Positions 8,038-16,914 of a DNA stretch of 64,000 bases are shown piece after piece (position 1 is the stretch's first letter; each line of letters begins with the position of its first letter). The stretch is from an uncultured Verrucomicrobiae bacterium (lineage in GTDB: Bacteria > Verrucomicrobiota > Verrucomicrobiia > Limisphaerales > UBA1096). A model generated the notes under the pieces. The model did no database searches, was not told the DNA's origin, and saw only the letters and a program-made list of their open reading frames with translations. The position numbers and the translations under genes were made by a program. Location: NCBI GenBank assembly GCA_937770485.1, contig CALJHX010000014.1, positions 1 to 64,000 on the forward strand, in the 5' to 3' direction.

Positions 8038-9195
8038 ATGAGAAAATTATTTTGTCATACCATTCTTGTAGCGGCAGCCGTTTGCACTTCTGCCTGTAGT
8101 TCTTTGCCGTTTGTCAGGAGTTCCGGCGAAGCCAAGCTCAAGCCTTTCCTCGGTGAGCCTTCGATCGATCTTCAGCAGGTTTTCAAAAACCAACGTTTCC
8201 CTAACATCGTCGTCGCGATGGATGGCGCGCTGGTCGCCACTTGGGGATCGGACGGCGTTATCGCCCGTCGCAGCGGCGACGGCGGTAATACCTGGGGCCC
8301 GGAGATCACCATCGCCAAGCCCGGTTTTCAGGGCGGCGGCATGACCGTTGATGAAAACAGCGGAGACATATTTGCTTTTATTGAGGAGGGCCACCCACCT
8401 GCACCCTTGACGGTTTATCGTAGCAAAGACAGCGGTAAGACTTGGCAGGGAGAAGAAGCGGTGATTCATCCCGACAGCAATGGACGTATGCCGTCGATGC
8501 ACATGAACGACCATGGTATCACGCTACGTCACGGCAAGTACGCTGGCCGATTGGTTCGTCCGGCACGGCACTACGGTGCGGGCAATCGCCGCGAGGAGTG
8601 GCCGAACCATTTCACCAACGCCATCTACAGTGACGACGGCGGAAAGACATGGAATACAAGTGAGCCTTTCCCTGAAAATGGTACCGGCGAGGCCTGTGTC
8701 GCCGAGCTTTCCGATGGAACGATCTACTATAACTCCCGCATCCACTGGGACAAGCGTCCGAAAAACACCCGCCGCCGCGGCGCATACAGCAAAGACGGTG
8801 GCCAAACTTGGGGCGACTGGCACATCATCGAGGCGTTGCCAGACGGGCATCAGCATCGATCGTACGGCTGCATGGGTGGTCTGACTCGCTTGGCTGTCAA
8901 GGGGCGCGACATTTTGGTCTTCAGCAATATCGACACATCGAATGCCAAGCGCGAAAAGATTACTGTGTGGGCGAGTTTCGATGCCGGCAAAACATGGCCG
9001 GTGAAGCGCCTGGTTTTTGACGGCCCAAGCGGGTACTCCTCGATGACCTCCGGTCGTCCGGGCACCGATACTGAGGGATGGGTTTACCTCCACTTCGAGG
9101 GCGGCCCGAAAGGCGGCTCCACCGTGGCCAAGTTCAATCTGGCTTGGCTGATTGAGGGCACGCCAACTGGCGATGGTGCGGTGCCTATACTTTAA
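8038..9195 (+). CDS. Sialidase-like (BNR/Asp-box) exo-glycosidase, probable lipoprotein
   Basis: This 385-residue six-bladed-propeller protein has five Asp-box motifs (S-x-D-x-G-x-T-W): RSGDGGNTW, RSKDSGKTW, YSDDGGKTW, YSKDGGQTW and ASFDAGKTW. That repertoire is characteristic of GH33-type sialidases and related exo-alpha glycosidases. The ATG at 8038 is chosen because it is followed by a signal peptide ending in a possible lipobox (VCTSAC, Cys20), which would tether it to a membrane. The open frame extends upstream to 7795 but overlaps the previous gene and has no signal. Arg residues in MNDHGITLRHGKYAGRLVRPAR and in the C-terminal TSGRPG fit a carboxylate-binding triad, but the true substrate (sialic acid or other) cannot be read from sequence. 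Nearby nagB is not in the same transcription unit. Confidence 0.85.
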   Translation: MRKLFCHTILVAAAVCTSACSSLPFVRSSGEAKLKPFLGEPSIDLQQVFKNQRFPNIVVAMDGALVATWGSDGVIARRSGDGGNTWGPEITIAKPGFQGGGMTVDENSGDIFAFIEEGHPPAPLTVYRSKDSGKTWQGEEAVIHPDSNGRMPSMHMNDHGITLRHGKYAGRLVRPARHYGAGNRREEWPNHFTNAIYSDDGGKTWNTSEPFPENGTGEACVAELSDGTIYYNSRIHWDKRPKNTRRRGAYSKDGGQTWGDWHIIEALPDGHQHRSYGCMGGLTRLAVKGRDILVFSNIDTSNAKREKITVWASFDAGKTWPVKRLVFDGPSGYSSMTSGRPGTDTEGWVYLHFEGGPKGGSTVAKFNLAWLIEGTPTGDGAVPIL

Positions 9196-9313
9196 ACAAA
9201 AAACGGCCGGCACCGCGCTTGTCAGTTATCACTCTCACTCATCAGGAAAATGGCTTGGAAACGAGTGAGACGATTCTATATGCTTTGATTGCTATACTTG
9301 GTGGTATCCCTCG

Positions 9314-9828
9314 ATGCCCATGCATCTTGGCTAAGCTCTGATATTCAAAATGAAGACGGCCAACCGTTGGCGTGTTGGATCCATGTGTTTGGTGCCGATG
9401 GTAAACCGCAACGGGCTGCCTGGAGCCATTTTCTTTGTAGAAACGGACCACGATTGGTCGCTTGACCAAGCTGGTGGTGATTAAAAATGGCAGGGTGACA
9501 GGGATTATCCGGTGCAACGGCTATCGCGATAAGCTCACAAGTTGACGGTAATCATCAGTGAAAGCGGTTGGTTTTGGTTCGTGGAATCGCTGAAAACCCA
9601 AAGACCTTTCGTTATACCTCGACGGCTCTATTTTATGTTAAGCTTGGCCAAGAGAAGCGGCAAATCAGCAAAGCCTTATCCCGGTTATTTCTCGATTGGG
9701 TGAACGAAAGAATCGGACGGGTGAATGGCAACATCACTGATCAATCATAAGAAGAGGAAGTGATTCGCTTCCACGAGATCGCTCGTAAATTCTGGCAAGA
9801 AAGAGTTCAGCAATACAACGCCAATTAG
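9314..9828 (+). pseudogene. Decayed CehA/McbA-type metallohydrolase (N and C ends only)
   Basis: Two fragments of one family are visible. From about 9314 the frame reads DAHASWLSSDIQNEDGQPLA then CWIHVFGADGKPQRAAW and HFLCRNGPRL before a stop near 9464; this resembles the N-terminal beta domain of secreted CehA/McbA-family metallohydrolases. From 9568 a second frame reads ALFYVKLGQEKRQISKALSR and FLDWVNERIGRVNGNITDQS, an in-frame stop (9748-9750), then EEEVIRFHEIARKFWQERVQ and a final stop at 9828; this resembles the family's C-terminus. The several hundred codons of the metal-binding core are missing. Assignment is from remembered family patterns and needs a search. Confidence 0.5.
9643..9652. 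repeat. CTTGGCCAAG site inside a pseudogene
   Basis: An exact palindrome copy within the C-terminal fragment of the decayed metallohydrolase (frame reads KLGQEK). Its survival in non-functional DNA argues that coding need does not maintain it, or that decay is recent. Confidence 0.88.
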
Positions 9829-9838
9829 TTTGTTTTTT

Positions 9839-9936
9839 AAAGGAGGTTTTTAAATCCCGTGACTGAACTTATTGACTGTTTTTGGAATCTTACATTGTGT
9901 TCCCCTCGCTTTAGTGCCAGAACCCCCCGCAGGTGA
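9839..9936 (+). promoter_or_regulatory. Possible leader ORF with strong ribosome binding site ahead of the TRAP operon
   Basis: A perfect AAAGGAGG (9839-9846) lies 12 nt before GTG at 9859, which opens a 25-codon frame (MTELIDCFWNLTLCSPRFSA then RTPRR). It ends at TGA 9934-9936, overlapping the GTG start (9933) of the first operon gene as GTGA. This is the same overlap style used between the operon's own genes and suggests translational coupling. The spacing is longer than optimal, so it is unproven. Confidence 0.35.
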
Positions 9937-10823
9937 AAAGAATCGGATTTATTGGGCTTGGCGACATGGGGTTGCCAATGGCGTGTAATTTACTAAAGGC
10001 TGACTTTGATGTAACAGGGTTCGACCTGCGTCAGGAACGACTCGATCTTCTTAAAAGTGAAGGTGGCCATGGGTCGGGATCGGTTACTGAGTTGGGCCAA
10101 AACTCGGATGTTGTTTTTGTGATGGTCATGACCGGTAAGCAGGTTACCGAAATAATCCTTGGGGATAATGGGCTTTTAAAATCAATGCGCCCAGGCTCGG
10201 TAATCATCCTGTCCTCAACGATTGCTCCGTCTGATGCGCGTGAAGTTGCTGTGCCTGTTCTCAAGGGGGCGATTCAAATGATCGACACACCGGTAAGTGG
10301 CGGGAAGTCCGGTGCTGAAAACGGGACGTTGACGATGATGGCAGCATCGACCAAAGAAACGTTTGATGAGTATCAGGATGTTCTAAAGGGAGTGGGAGAA
10401 AAGATTATTCATGTGGGTGAGGAAATCGGCATGGGCCAGACGGTCAAGGCGGCCTTGCAGGCGCTGATTGGCGCGACTTTTACGGCGATTTTCGAGTCGC
10501 TTGTGCTGGGGTCAAAAGCGGGGGTTCGTGGCGAAGTAATGCATGAAGTCTTCGGTGCCAGCGGCGTTGGAAGTCCGCTTCTCAAGAACTGCTCGAAACT
10601 CATCATGGATAGAGCGTTTAAGGGGACGGGAAGCCAGATTGCAACCATGTACAAGGATTTGGGAATTAGCATGGATCTAGCCAAGCAAAATGGTGTGGCC
10701 ATGTTCACCACGGCTGCCGCATATGAGCTGTTTCAGTCCGGCATATCACTGTTCCCGGATGAGGATAACTGGTCGATTGTACGGTTGCTGGAGCAGATTG
10801 CTGATACAGAGGTCAAATGGTGA
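9933..10823 (+). CDS. 3-hydroxyisobutyrate-dehydrogenase-family NAD(P)-dependent hydroxyacid reductase
   Basis: This 296-residue enzyme belongs to the beta-hydroxyacid dehydrogenase family (3-hydroxyisobutyrate dehydrogenase, tartronate semialdehyde reductase). Visible are the nucleotide-binding GFIGLGDMG (5-13), the substrate-binding DTPVSGGKSGAENGTL (118-133) and the catalytic-lysine helix GMGQTVKAALQAL with Lys172. The GTG start at 9933 is used because it directly precedes the Rossmann fold. It is the first gene of a block with a TIM-barrel isomerase and a TRAP transporter, so it probably oxidises or reduces a hydroxyacid intermediate of the imported compound. The exact substrate is not readable; tartronate semialdehyde is one candidate because such reductases sit in similar sugar-acid operons. 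Confidence 0.88.
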   Translation: MKRIGFIGLGDMGLPMACNLLKADFDVTGFDLRQERLDLLKSEGGHGSGSVTELGQNSDVVFVMVMTGKQVTEIILGDNGLLKSMRPGSVIILSSTIAPSDAREVAVPVLKGAIQMIDTPVSGGKSGAENGTLTMMAASTKETFDEYQDVLKGVGEKIIHVGEEIGMGQTVKAALQALIGATFTAIFESLVLGSKAGVRGEVMHEVFGASGVGSPLLKNCSKLIMDRAFKGTGSQIATMYKDLGISMDLAKQNGVAMFTTAAAYELFQSGISLFPDEDNWSIVRLLEQIADTEVKW

Positions 10824-10849
10824 TTCGTAATCAAAAATTTAATTGAACA

Positions 10850-11719
10850 ATGCCAAAATTAGGAGTCATCACTGATGGGATTAGCAGGGAATTTGAACAC
10901 GCCTTGGCTGTAATGAATGAAACCGGCCTTGAATATGCAGAGTTACAATACCTGTGGGAGAAGGAAGTGGGGGATTTAAATGATGCGGAAGTTTCAAAGG
11001 TCCAGTCACTCATCAAGGCGTACAATGTAAGGGTGTCCTGTATTTCTCGACACAACTTTGCCGGCATGCTGGTTGGTGACACGGAGGTTGGGGATGCTAA
11101 CTACAACCGCCACATGGATGGTTTGCGGCGCTGTATTGATATGGCCCATGAATTGGATGCAAGTCTGGTGAGAATTATGAGTTTCAGGCGTGAGATGATT
11201 CTTTTCGGCTCAAGTGGAGCGGATTATTGGGTCACCAGCACAGGCGCATGGGATAAGCTGTTAAAATTGTTGGAGGTGCCGATTCAACTGGCTGAGGAAA
11301 AGAACATTCAACTGGTGCTGGAGACAGGTAATAATGCCATGGTGCCTTCTGCCTGGCTTGGGCGGAAATTAATAGATGATATGGGTAGCAAGCACCTCCG
11401 TATTTTATGGGACCCCGCTAACAGCCTGTACGCAAACGAGCCAACATATCCAGACGGCTGGGAGGCTCTTAAGGATGGCTATATTGGCCACCTTCATATC
11501 AAGGATGCACGGGTCAATATGCCCCGGGCCCATGTTGAGTTCTGTGAGTTGGGCAGTGGGGATATGGCTCCATATCTTTCGCCTTTGGCGGATGACATGA
11601 AGAGAAGCGGCGATGGCGGTTTTATATCACTTGAGAGTGTTTACCGGCCTGAGGACGGTTCATTTGAGGATGGCTACAGGGCGTCATTACCCAAGTTCAA
11701 GGAACTCTTCGACTGGTGA
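10850..11719 (+). CDS. Sugar phosphate isomerase/epimerase (AP-endonuclease-2 TIM barrel)
   Basis: This 289-residue protein has the xylose-isomerase-like TIM-barrel fold. Typical segments are the N-terminal KLGVITDGISREFEHAL, the central VLETGNNAMVPSA with a metal-binding Glu, the ILWDPANSLYANE strand, GHLHIKDARVNMPRAHVEFC with the His ligands, and the C-terminal FISLESVYRPEDGSFEDGY. It follows the dehydrogenase by 26 nt and its stop overlaps the GTG start of dctP by 4 nt, so it belongs to the transporter operon. It probably isomerises or epimerises the imported sugar acid or its product; hydroxypyruvate isomerase-like activity is possible but unproven. Confidence 0.83.
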   Translation: MPKLGVITDGISREFEHALAVMNETGLEYAELQYLWEKEVGDLNDAEVSKVQSLIKAYNVRVSCISRHNFAGMLVGDTEVGDANYNRHMDGLRRCIDMAHELDASLVRIMSFRREMILFGSSGADYWVTSTGAWDKLLKLLEVPIQLAEEKNIQLVLETGNNAMVPSAWLGRKLIDDMGSKHLRILWDPANSLYANEPTYPDGWEALKDGYIGHLHIKDARVNMPRAHVEFCELGSGDMAPYLSPLADDMKRSGDGGFISLESVYRPEDGSFEDGYRASLPKFKELFDW

Positions 11720-12762
11720 GGTGGTTGTTAAAGATCAGTCGAGCCGCTTTACCCCTTCTGCGGTATAAAGGGATTCTGGTTTTTTCTTTGGCGTTGATGG
11801 TTGTTTCTTGCGGCAAGCAAGACTCAGCGCAATTCGTTTTTCGTTATTCAAATGAACAGCCGAAGGATGCTCTCCGGAGCCAATCCATGGTGTTTTTCAA
11901 GGAGCAACTAGAGGATCGGACCAATGGTCGAGTCAAGGTCGATTTGTTTTTTGGAGGAGTGCTTGGTAACGAGCGCGAGTTGATGGACTTTGTGCTAACG
12001 GGAGTTTTGCAAGGAACCAGAGGTGGTTTTTTTGCCGATGCCAACCCCAAATTCATTTTGTTTACCCTGCCGTTCCTTGTTGGTGACTGGGATCAGGCAC
12101 AACGATTGCTTCAAAGCGATTTCACGCGGAAAATAAATGAAGGTGCGAGGGAAAGAGGGTTCCATGTGCCTGCCACCGGAATTTCACAGGGGTTTAGAGC
12201 CCATACAAATAAAACGAGACCGATCCGGCACCCTGATGACCTCAAGGGACTAAAGATGCGCGTTCCCAGTCAGGAGGTGTACGTTCAAACGTCAAAGGCT
12301 TTCGGCGCATCCCCCCAGGAGTTGCCCTATGTGGAGGTTTATCAGGCGTTGCAGACCGGAGTTGTGGATGGACAGGATAATGCACCTTCAAACATCTGGG
12401 ATTTCAAGATTCATGAAGTTTCCAAATACTTGACCATCACCAACTATGCCACGGGTCCTGACCCGTTGATGGTGAACCTTGAGTGGTATGAATCTCTGCC
12501 GCTTGATTTGAAGGATATTTTTGATGGGGTAAGTCGAGAAACGATGAGATTTAGTGACCGGATCAACCGGGAAAAAGAGGCGGAGTATATTGAGGAAATT
12601 TCAAACAAGCTCGAAGTCAACCATGTGACAGGTGATGATCTCGCGCCTTTCCGTGATGCTGTAAAACCAGTGTATCAATATTTCGTGAATAAAGGGATTT
12701 TAACCTTAGGTGAAATACAGAAGGCCGGAGAAGTGGCCGCAGGCAAGATCATTAAGCCATGA
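11716..12762 (+). CDS. TRAP transporter solute-binding lipoprotein, DctP family
   Basis: This 348-residue protein starts with GTG at 11716, overlapping the previous stop (GTGA). It has a signal peptide with a convincing lipobox, LMVVSCGKQ, so it is a membrane-tethered binding protein rather than a free periplasmic one. The DctP fold is recognisable from the early FRYSNEQPKDALRSQSMVFF, the middle LKGLKMRVPSQEVYVQTSKA with the conserved Arg that contacts the ligand carboxylate, and EVYQALQTGVVDGQDNAP. Together with DctQ and DctM downstream it imports an organic acid using a sodium or proton gradient. Ligand unknown. Confidence 0.93.
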   Translation: MRWLLKISRAALPLLRYKGILVFSLALMVVSCGKQDSAQFVFRYSNEQPKDALRSQSMVFFKEQLEDRTNGRVKVDLFFGGVLGNERELMDFVLTGVLQGTRGGFFADANPKFILFTLPFLVGDWDQAQRLLQSDFTRKINEGARERGFHVPATGISQGFRAHTNKTRPIRHPDDLKGLKMRVPSQEVYVQTSKAFGASPQELPYVEVYQALQTGVVDGQDNAPSNIWDFKIHEVSKYLTITNYATGPDPLMVNLEWYESLPLDLKDIFDGVSRETMRFSDRINREKEAEYIEEISNKLEVNHVTGDDLAPFRDAVKPVYQYFVNKGILTLGEIQKAGEVAAGKIIKP

Positions 12763-13286
12763 AGACATTTCACAGCAGGTTGACCTTTTTTCTCGAAGTG
12801 CTGGTTTGTCTTAGTTTCCTTTCTTTTTTTAGCATGGTAATTTTGCTGGTTGGATTGCGGTATTTGTTTAATTCCTCGATTATCGGTGCGAATGAAATCA
12901 TTACTATCCTCTTTGTTTATACAACTGCGATTGGAGCGGCAATAGCTGTGGGACAGCGTGGTCACATTGCCATCAATATCCTGATAGAAAAACTGCCGCT
13001 GCGCTTGGCCAAGCACTTGGCAAAGCTACAACTGGCTCTTGTAGGGCTTATCAACTTCGCCATCGCTTGGTTTAGTGTCCCTTGGATTTTCCAAACCGGG
13101 GACAATCTCATGCCAACCCTTGGTGCGATGCGTGCGGTGGTTCAGATCAGCATACCGCTTGGTTGCGGGCTTGCCGTCTTGTATTGCATCACAACCGCAA
13201 TCGTCGGTTTGGAGGAAACAAAAAACGGCGATTCCACACAGCCACAGGCGAGTTCTCATACACGGGATCAAGATCGTTCGGCATGA
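12759..13286 (+). CDS. TRAP transporter small permease, DctQ family
   Basis: This 175-residue membrane protein has four predicted hydrophobic helices (about 9-33, 45-65, 85-110 and 128-150). The typical DctQ segments NEIITILFVYTTAIGAAIAV and GQRGHIAINILIEKLP are present. It overlaps the DctP stop (ATGA at 12759) and its own stop overlaps the DctM start, giving tight translational coupling. The C-terminus beyond the last helix is short and hydrophilic. A CTTGGCCAAG site lies inside the gene at 13004, read as LAK. Confidence 0.92.
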   Translation: MKTFHSRLTFFLEVLVCLSFLSFFSMVILLVGLRYLFNSSIIGANEIITILFVYTTAIGAAIAVGQRGHIAINILIEKLPLRLAKHLAKLQLALVGLINFAIAWFSVPWIFQTGDNLMPTLGAMRAVVQISIPLGCGLAVLYCITTAIVGLEETKNGDSTQPQASSHTRDQDRSA

Positions 13287-14560
13287 CAATCTTGCTTCTA
13301 AGCCTTTTAGTTTTTCTCTTCCTGGGCGTCCCCATTGCCTATTCGCTCGGGTTGTCCGCCTTGTGCTACTTCGTGGTGCATGAACCAGGTCTAATGGTGG
13401 TTATGCCCCAGCGGTTGATGGCAGGAATGGATTCCTATGCGCTGATAGCCCTGCCGCTGTTCATTTTCATGGGTCAATTGATGAACGCCAGCGGCATCAC
13501 TCGGCGGTTGATTGATTACTGCATGCTTTTGGTCGGGCGTTTTCGAGGCGGTCTCGGGTTGGTCAATGTGTCCTCAAGCATGTTATTTGGTGGAATTTCG
13601 GGATCGTCGACATCTGACACTGCCTCAATCGGTTCCATCCTGATTCCTGAGATGAAGCGCCGCGGTTATCCGGAGGACTTTGCTGCGGGCCTGACCGTTG
13701 CCTCCTCCACCATGGGCATGATCATACCACCCAGTATCCCAATGGTCCTGTTTGCGGTAACAGCGCAGGAGTCAGTGGGTAAACTATTTATGGGCGGGGT
13801 GATTCCCGGCCTCATGGTTGGTGTGTTTCAGGTTGTGTTTACCTTGTGGATATCAGCCAGGAAAAATTACCCAAAAGAGGATACGGAATTCGAATTACGA
13901 AAGCTTTTAGTTGAAACCGGCCGGTCCGCTTACATTCTCCTCCTGCCGGTATTCGTGGTTGGAGCCGTTGTCTTTGGGGTAGCCACAGCAACAGAGTCCG
14001 CGGGTCTCGGTGTGTTCTATGCCATCGTCATAGGCTGCTTTTTAACGCGTCAATTGACCCGTGCAGAATTTATCAAGGCATTGCGCCAATCTATTCTCAC
14101 TAGCGCCAAGATCATGATTATCATTGCCTTCTCTAAATTGTTCATCTGGATTCTTGCTTACGAACGCCTACCGGATGGATTGGCCGAGATGGTCAAGGGG
14201 TTTGACCTGTCTTTGTTTTGGCTGATGATGCTAATGATCGTGATCATCCTTTTGGCGGGAACGTTTATTGATGTGAGTCCTGCGATTCTTTTGCTGACGC
14301 CGATTTTCCTGCCGATGGTAATTGCGGCAGGGGGGTCACCCATATTATTCGGCGTGGTGCTTGTGGTGGGGCTTGCAGTTGGTGCCTGTACGCCACCGGT
14401 CGGAAACTGTCTTAACGTGTGTTCTGTTATTTCCGGTCTCGGTATTGGCACCATTTTTCGTGGAGCGCTTCCTTTTCTTGCCGCGAATGTATTAACTCTG
14501 GTTATGATTGTTTTCTTTCCGTCATTGGTGCTCTGGCTTCCTTCGATATTGATGGATTAA
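13283..14560 (+). CDS. TRAP transporter large permease, DctM family
   Basis: This 425-residue polytopic permease starts at ATG 13283, overlapping the DctQ stop as ATGA. An open frame extends upstream to 13082 but lies within dctQ and encodes no hydrophobic segment. Family hallmarks are the N-terminal LGVPIAYSLGLSAL, the FGGISGSSTSDTASIGSIL loop, GMIIPPSIPMVLFA and, near the end, VGACTPPVGNCLNVCS. About twelve hydrophobic segments are visible. It forms the transport channel with DctQ and receives the acid from DctP. It is the last gene of the tightly coupled set; a 53-nt gap precedes the cytochrome gene, which could still be co-transcribed. Confidence 0.95.
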   Translation: MTILLLSLLVFLFLGVPIAYSLGLSALCYFVVHEPGLMVVMPQRLMAGMDSYALIALPLFIFMGQLMNASGITRRLIDYCMLLVGRFRGGLGLVNVSSSMLFGGISGSSTSDTASIGSILIPEMKRRGYPEDFAAGLTVASSTMGMIIPPSIPMVLFAVTAQESVGKLFMGGVIPGLMVGVFQVVFTLWISARKNYPKEDTEFELRKLLVETGRSAYILLLPVFVVGAVVFGVATATESAGLGVFYAIVIGCFLTRQLTRAEFIKALRQSILTSAKIMIIIAFSKLFIWILAYERLPDGLAEMVKGFDLSLFWLMMLMIVIILLAGTFIDVSPAILLLTPIFLPMVIAAGGSPILFGVVLVVGLAVGACTPPVGNCLNVCSVISGLGIGTIFRGALPFLAANVLTLVMIVFFPSLVLWLPSILMD

Positions 14561-14613
14561 GGGAAACTTCATTGACCTTGAATCCTTACTCCTTCAGCCT
14601 TGCAATTCGGATA

Positions 14614-16914
14614 ATGAAAGTGAAGCTCGCCATCCTGTTTTTGTCGGTTCCAGGCTTAGTGCTTGCCCAAGAGGAAACCGTGCTTCCAGTCGCTGCGGTC
14701 AAGGGTCAGCCCCAAGAGGTATTCGCATCACCGGTGGTGCCAGGGCTGAAGCATGACCGGCATGGGTTGGACGAAGTTCAGCAGGGTCGACTGCTGGTGG
14801 GGGAGTTGATGTGCAGGGCATGTCATCTTGGCGTCGATACGGTAAAGAAAGTGGGGCCAAATTTACGGGACGTGGGTAGGCGGGTCGATCCGTCGTTTAT
14901 AAAAGAGTTCATTGTAAATCCAATGGGCATGGATCCGGGGACGCAAATGCCGAGTTTATTAGAAGATTTGCCCAAGGCAAAACGCGATGAAGTGGCGGAT
15001 GCGCTGACACATTTTCTAGTGAGTCTGTCGGCGAATGAATTTGTTCAAGGTGTAGCGAAGGCAGAGGAATATACGGTGGGGAAAAACTTGTTTCACAAGA
15101 TCGGTTGCCTAAGTTGCCATGGATCTGAGCAAGGCGTAAATCTGGTGCATGTACCATTGAAGTATGGAATAGATTCGTTGACGGCTTTTCTGTTTCAGCC
15201 GCTGCACACGCGTCCATCGGGGCGGATGCCGGACATGAATCTAACCCGAGGTGAGGCACGAGCGATTGCTGGTTACCTCGTTGGCCTGAAACAGCGTGGT
15301 GGCTTGAGGTTGAAGCCGGTGGCAGCAAAGGTGGTAGCAGGTAAAAAATATTTTGAGAAGTTCAATTGCGTGTCGTGCCATGAAATGCCAGGCATGAAGG
15401 CCAAGCCATCGTTGGCCTTCGACAACCTTAGGGCTGGTAAGGGCTGTCTGTCGGTGCAACCGAAGGGGATGCCTCGTTTTCATTTATCAATCGCACAACG
15501 TGATACTATCGGCAAGGCGCTGAAGGGGATTGGGGAACCGTTCAGAGACAAGGCTAGGATTCAGCAGACGATGGTGGCATTCAATTGCATTGCTTGTCAC
15601 ACGCGCGATGGCACAGGAGGAGTGAGTGAAGTGATGTTCAAACATTTTGGCACGGACGAGGAAGGGCTAGGCAATCCGGCACGCATCCCGCCAACGCTGG
15701 ATGGAGTGGGAGTAAAATTAAAGCCGGAATGGCTGAGCAAAGTGCTCTTTGATGCCGAGACTGTAAGGCCGTATATGCACACGCGCATGCCTCAGTTTGG
15801 AGAGGAGAACCTCCAATATTTACCGGTGTTGCTCGAGAATGCGGATCGGCTACAGAAGGTGGAGTTTCCTGAACCCAATCGAGATGACCGCCGCAAGTAT
15901 CGTGAGGGTGGTCACCTCTTGGTTGGTGACAAAGGCCTGAACTGTGTGGCGTGTCACAACTTCAACGGAAATCCATCTCCTGGATTGAAAGGGTTGGATT
16001 TGTTGACTTCCTTTGAGCGACTGCAACCGAGTTGGTTTGCGCACTTCATGCGAAACCCACAGAAGTTCCGGCCGGGAATCGTGATGCCGAACTACTGGCC
16101 AGGCGGCGAGGCTGTACGAAAAGATGTGTTGAGGGGTAACCCGAAAGAGCAGTTGCTGGCGTTATGGCATTACTTTTCACTGGGTCGCTCGGCGCGCGAT
16201 CCCTCGGGTATTCGCGCCGAGGGGACAGGCCTGAAGGTGACTAATCGCACACGTGTGTATCGCGGGCGGAGTCGTGTCGCTGGGTATCGCGGAATTGCAG
16301 TGGGTTTTCCGGATGGTGTCAATTACGCCTTTAATGCACTTAATGGAACATTAAGCGCGCTTTGGTTGGGCGAATTTGTGAACGTGTCATGGGGCGGCCA
16401 GGGGTCAGGCAACTTCAATCCACGAGCGCGTACGATCGAGTTGGCACAGGACGTGACGTTTTATCGACTGGACAAGGATGACGCGCCGTGGCCGCTGCGG
16501 CCGGTCATGGATAAGAACAATCCGGTGAACCCCAATCCGCTTTACCCACGTAACCTCGGCTATCAGTTCAAGGGTTACCAACTCGACGAGGAAGGTGTAC
16601 CAACCTTCATGTATCGCACGGGTGACGTGGCGGTAGAGGACAGGGTGAACGTGGTAGCGGCTAATCAGCTAAACCGACTGGAGCGTCGGTTGCAGTTCGA
16701 TGCCCCCAAGGCGGAGACGGTATATTTACGAGCACTCACCGGAAAGGTTAGGCCGCTGGCGCCGACACAGTTTGCTACAGGCGTAGTGAAGATGTGGGTG
16801 CCAGAAGACAGTGCTTTGTTACGTGGCGAGGGCGACACACGGGAGCTTGTTCTGAAACTGAAACTGCCCAAGGGAAAATCGGATGTCGAAATTCGTTATG
16901 AATTGTTGCGCTAA
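14614..16914 (+). CDS. Secreted five-heme c-type cytochrome with C-terminal beta domain
   Basis: This 766-residue protein has a signal peptide (MKVKLAILFLSVPGLVLAQE) that fixes the ATG at 14614; an upstream open frame to 14419 overlaps dctM. Five heme-attachment motifs are present: CRACH (Cys67), CLSCH (165), CVSCH (252), CIACH (325) and CVACH (444), spaced as repeated monoheme cytochrome c domains. After about residue 530 comes a beta-rich region without heme motifs. Such cytochrome-propeller pairs are common in Planctomycetes and Verrucomicrobia. The next gene, a propeller protein, overlaps its 3' end by 32 nt, so the two are translated together and probably form a periplasmic electron-transfer dehydrogenase system. 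Confidence 0.87.
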   Translation: MKVKLAILFLSVPGLVLAQEETVLPVAAVKGQPQEVFASPVVPGLKHDRHGLDEVQQGRLLVGELMCRACHLGVDTVKKVGPNLRDVGRRVDPSFIKEFIVNPMGMDPGTQMPSLLEDLPKAKRDEVADALTHFLVSLSANEFVQGVAKAEEYTVGKNLFHKIGCLSCHGSEQGVNLVHVPLKYGIDSLTAFLFQPLHTRPSGRMPDMNLTRGEARAIAGYLVGLKQRGGLRLKPVAAKVVAGKKYFEKFNCVSCHEMPGMKAKPSLAFDNLRAGKGCLSVQPKGMPRFHLSIAQRDTIGKALKGIGEPFRDKARIQQTMVAFNCIACHTRDGTGGVSEVMFKHFGTDEEGLGNPARIPPTLDGVGVKLKPEWLSKVLFDAETVRPYMHTRMPQFGEENLQYLPVLLENADRLQKVEFPEPNRDDRRKYREGGHLLVGDKGLNCVACHNFNGNPSPGLKGLDLLTSFERLQPSWFAHFMRNPQKFRPGIVMPNYWPGGEAVRKDVLRGNPKEQLLALWHYFSLGRSARDPSGIRAEGTGLKVTNRTRVYRGRSRVAGYRGIAVGFPDGVNYAFNALNGTLSALWLGEFVNVSWGGQGSGNFNPRARTIELAQDVTFYRLDKDDAPWPLRPVMDKNNPVNPNPLYPRNLGYQFKGYQLDEEGVPTFMYRTGDVAVEDRVNVVAANQLNRLERRLQFDAPKAETVYLRALTGKVRPLAPTQFATGVVKMWVPEDSALLRGEGDTRELVLKLKLPKGKSDVEIRYELLR

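Noticed and set aside
13082-13282. N-terminal extension of DctM
   Set aside because: It lies within dctQ and is hydrophilic; ATG 13283 gives the typical start and ATGA overlap.
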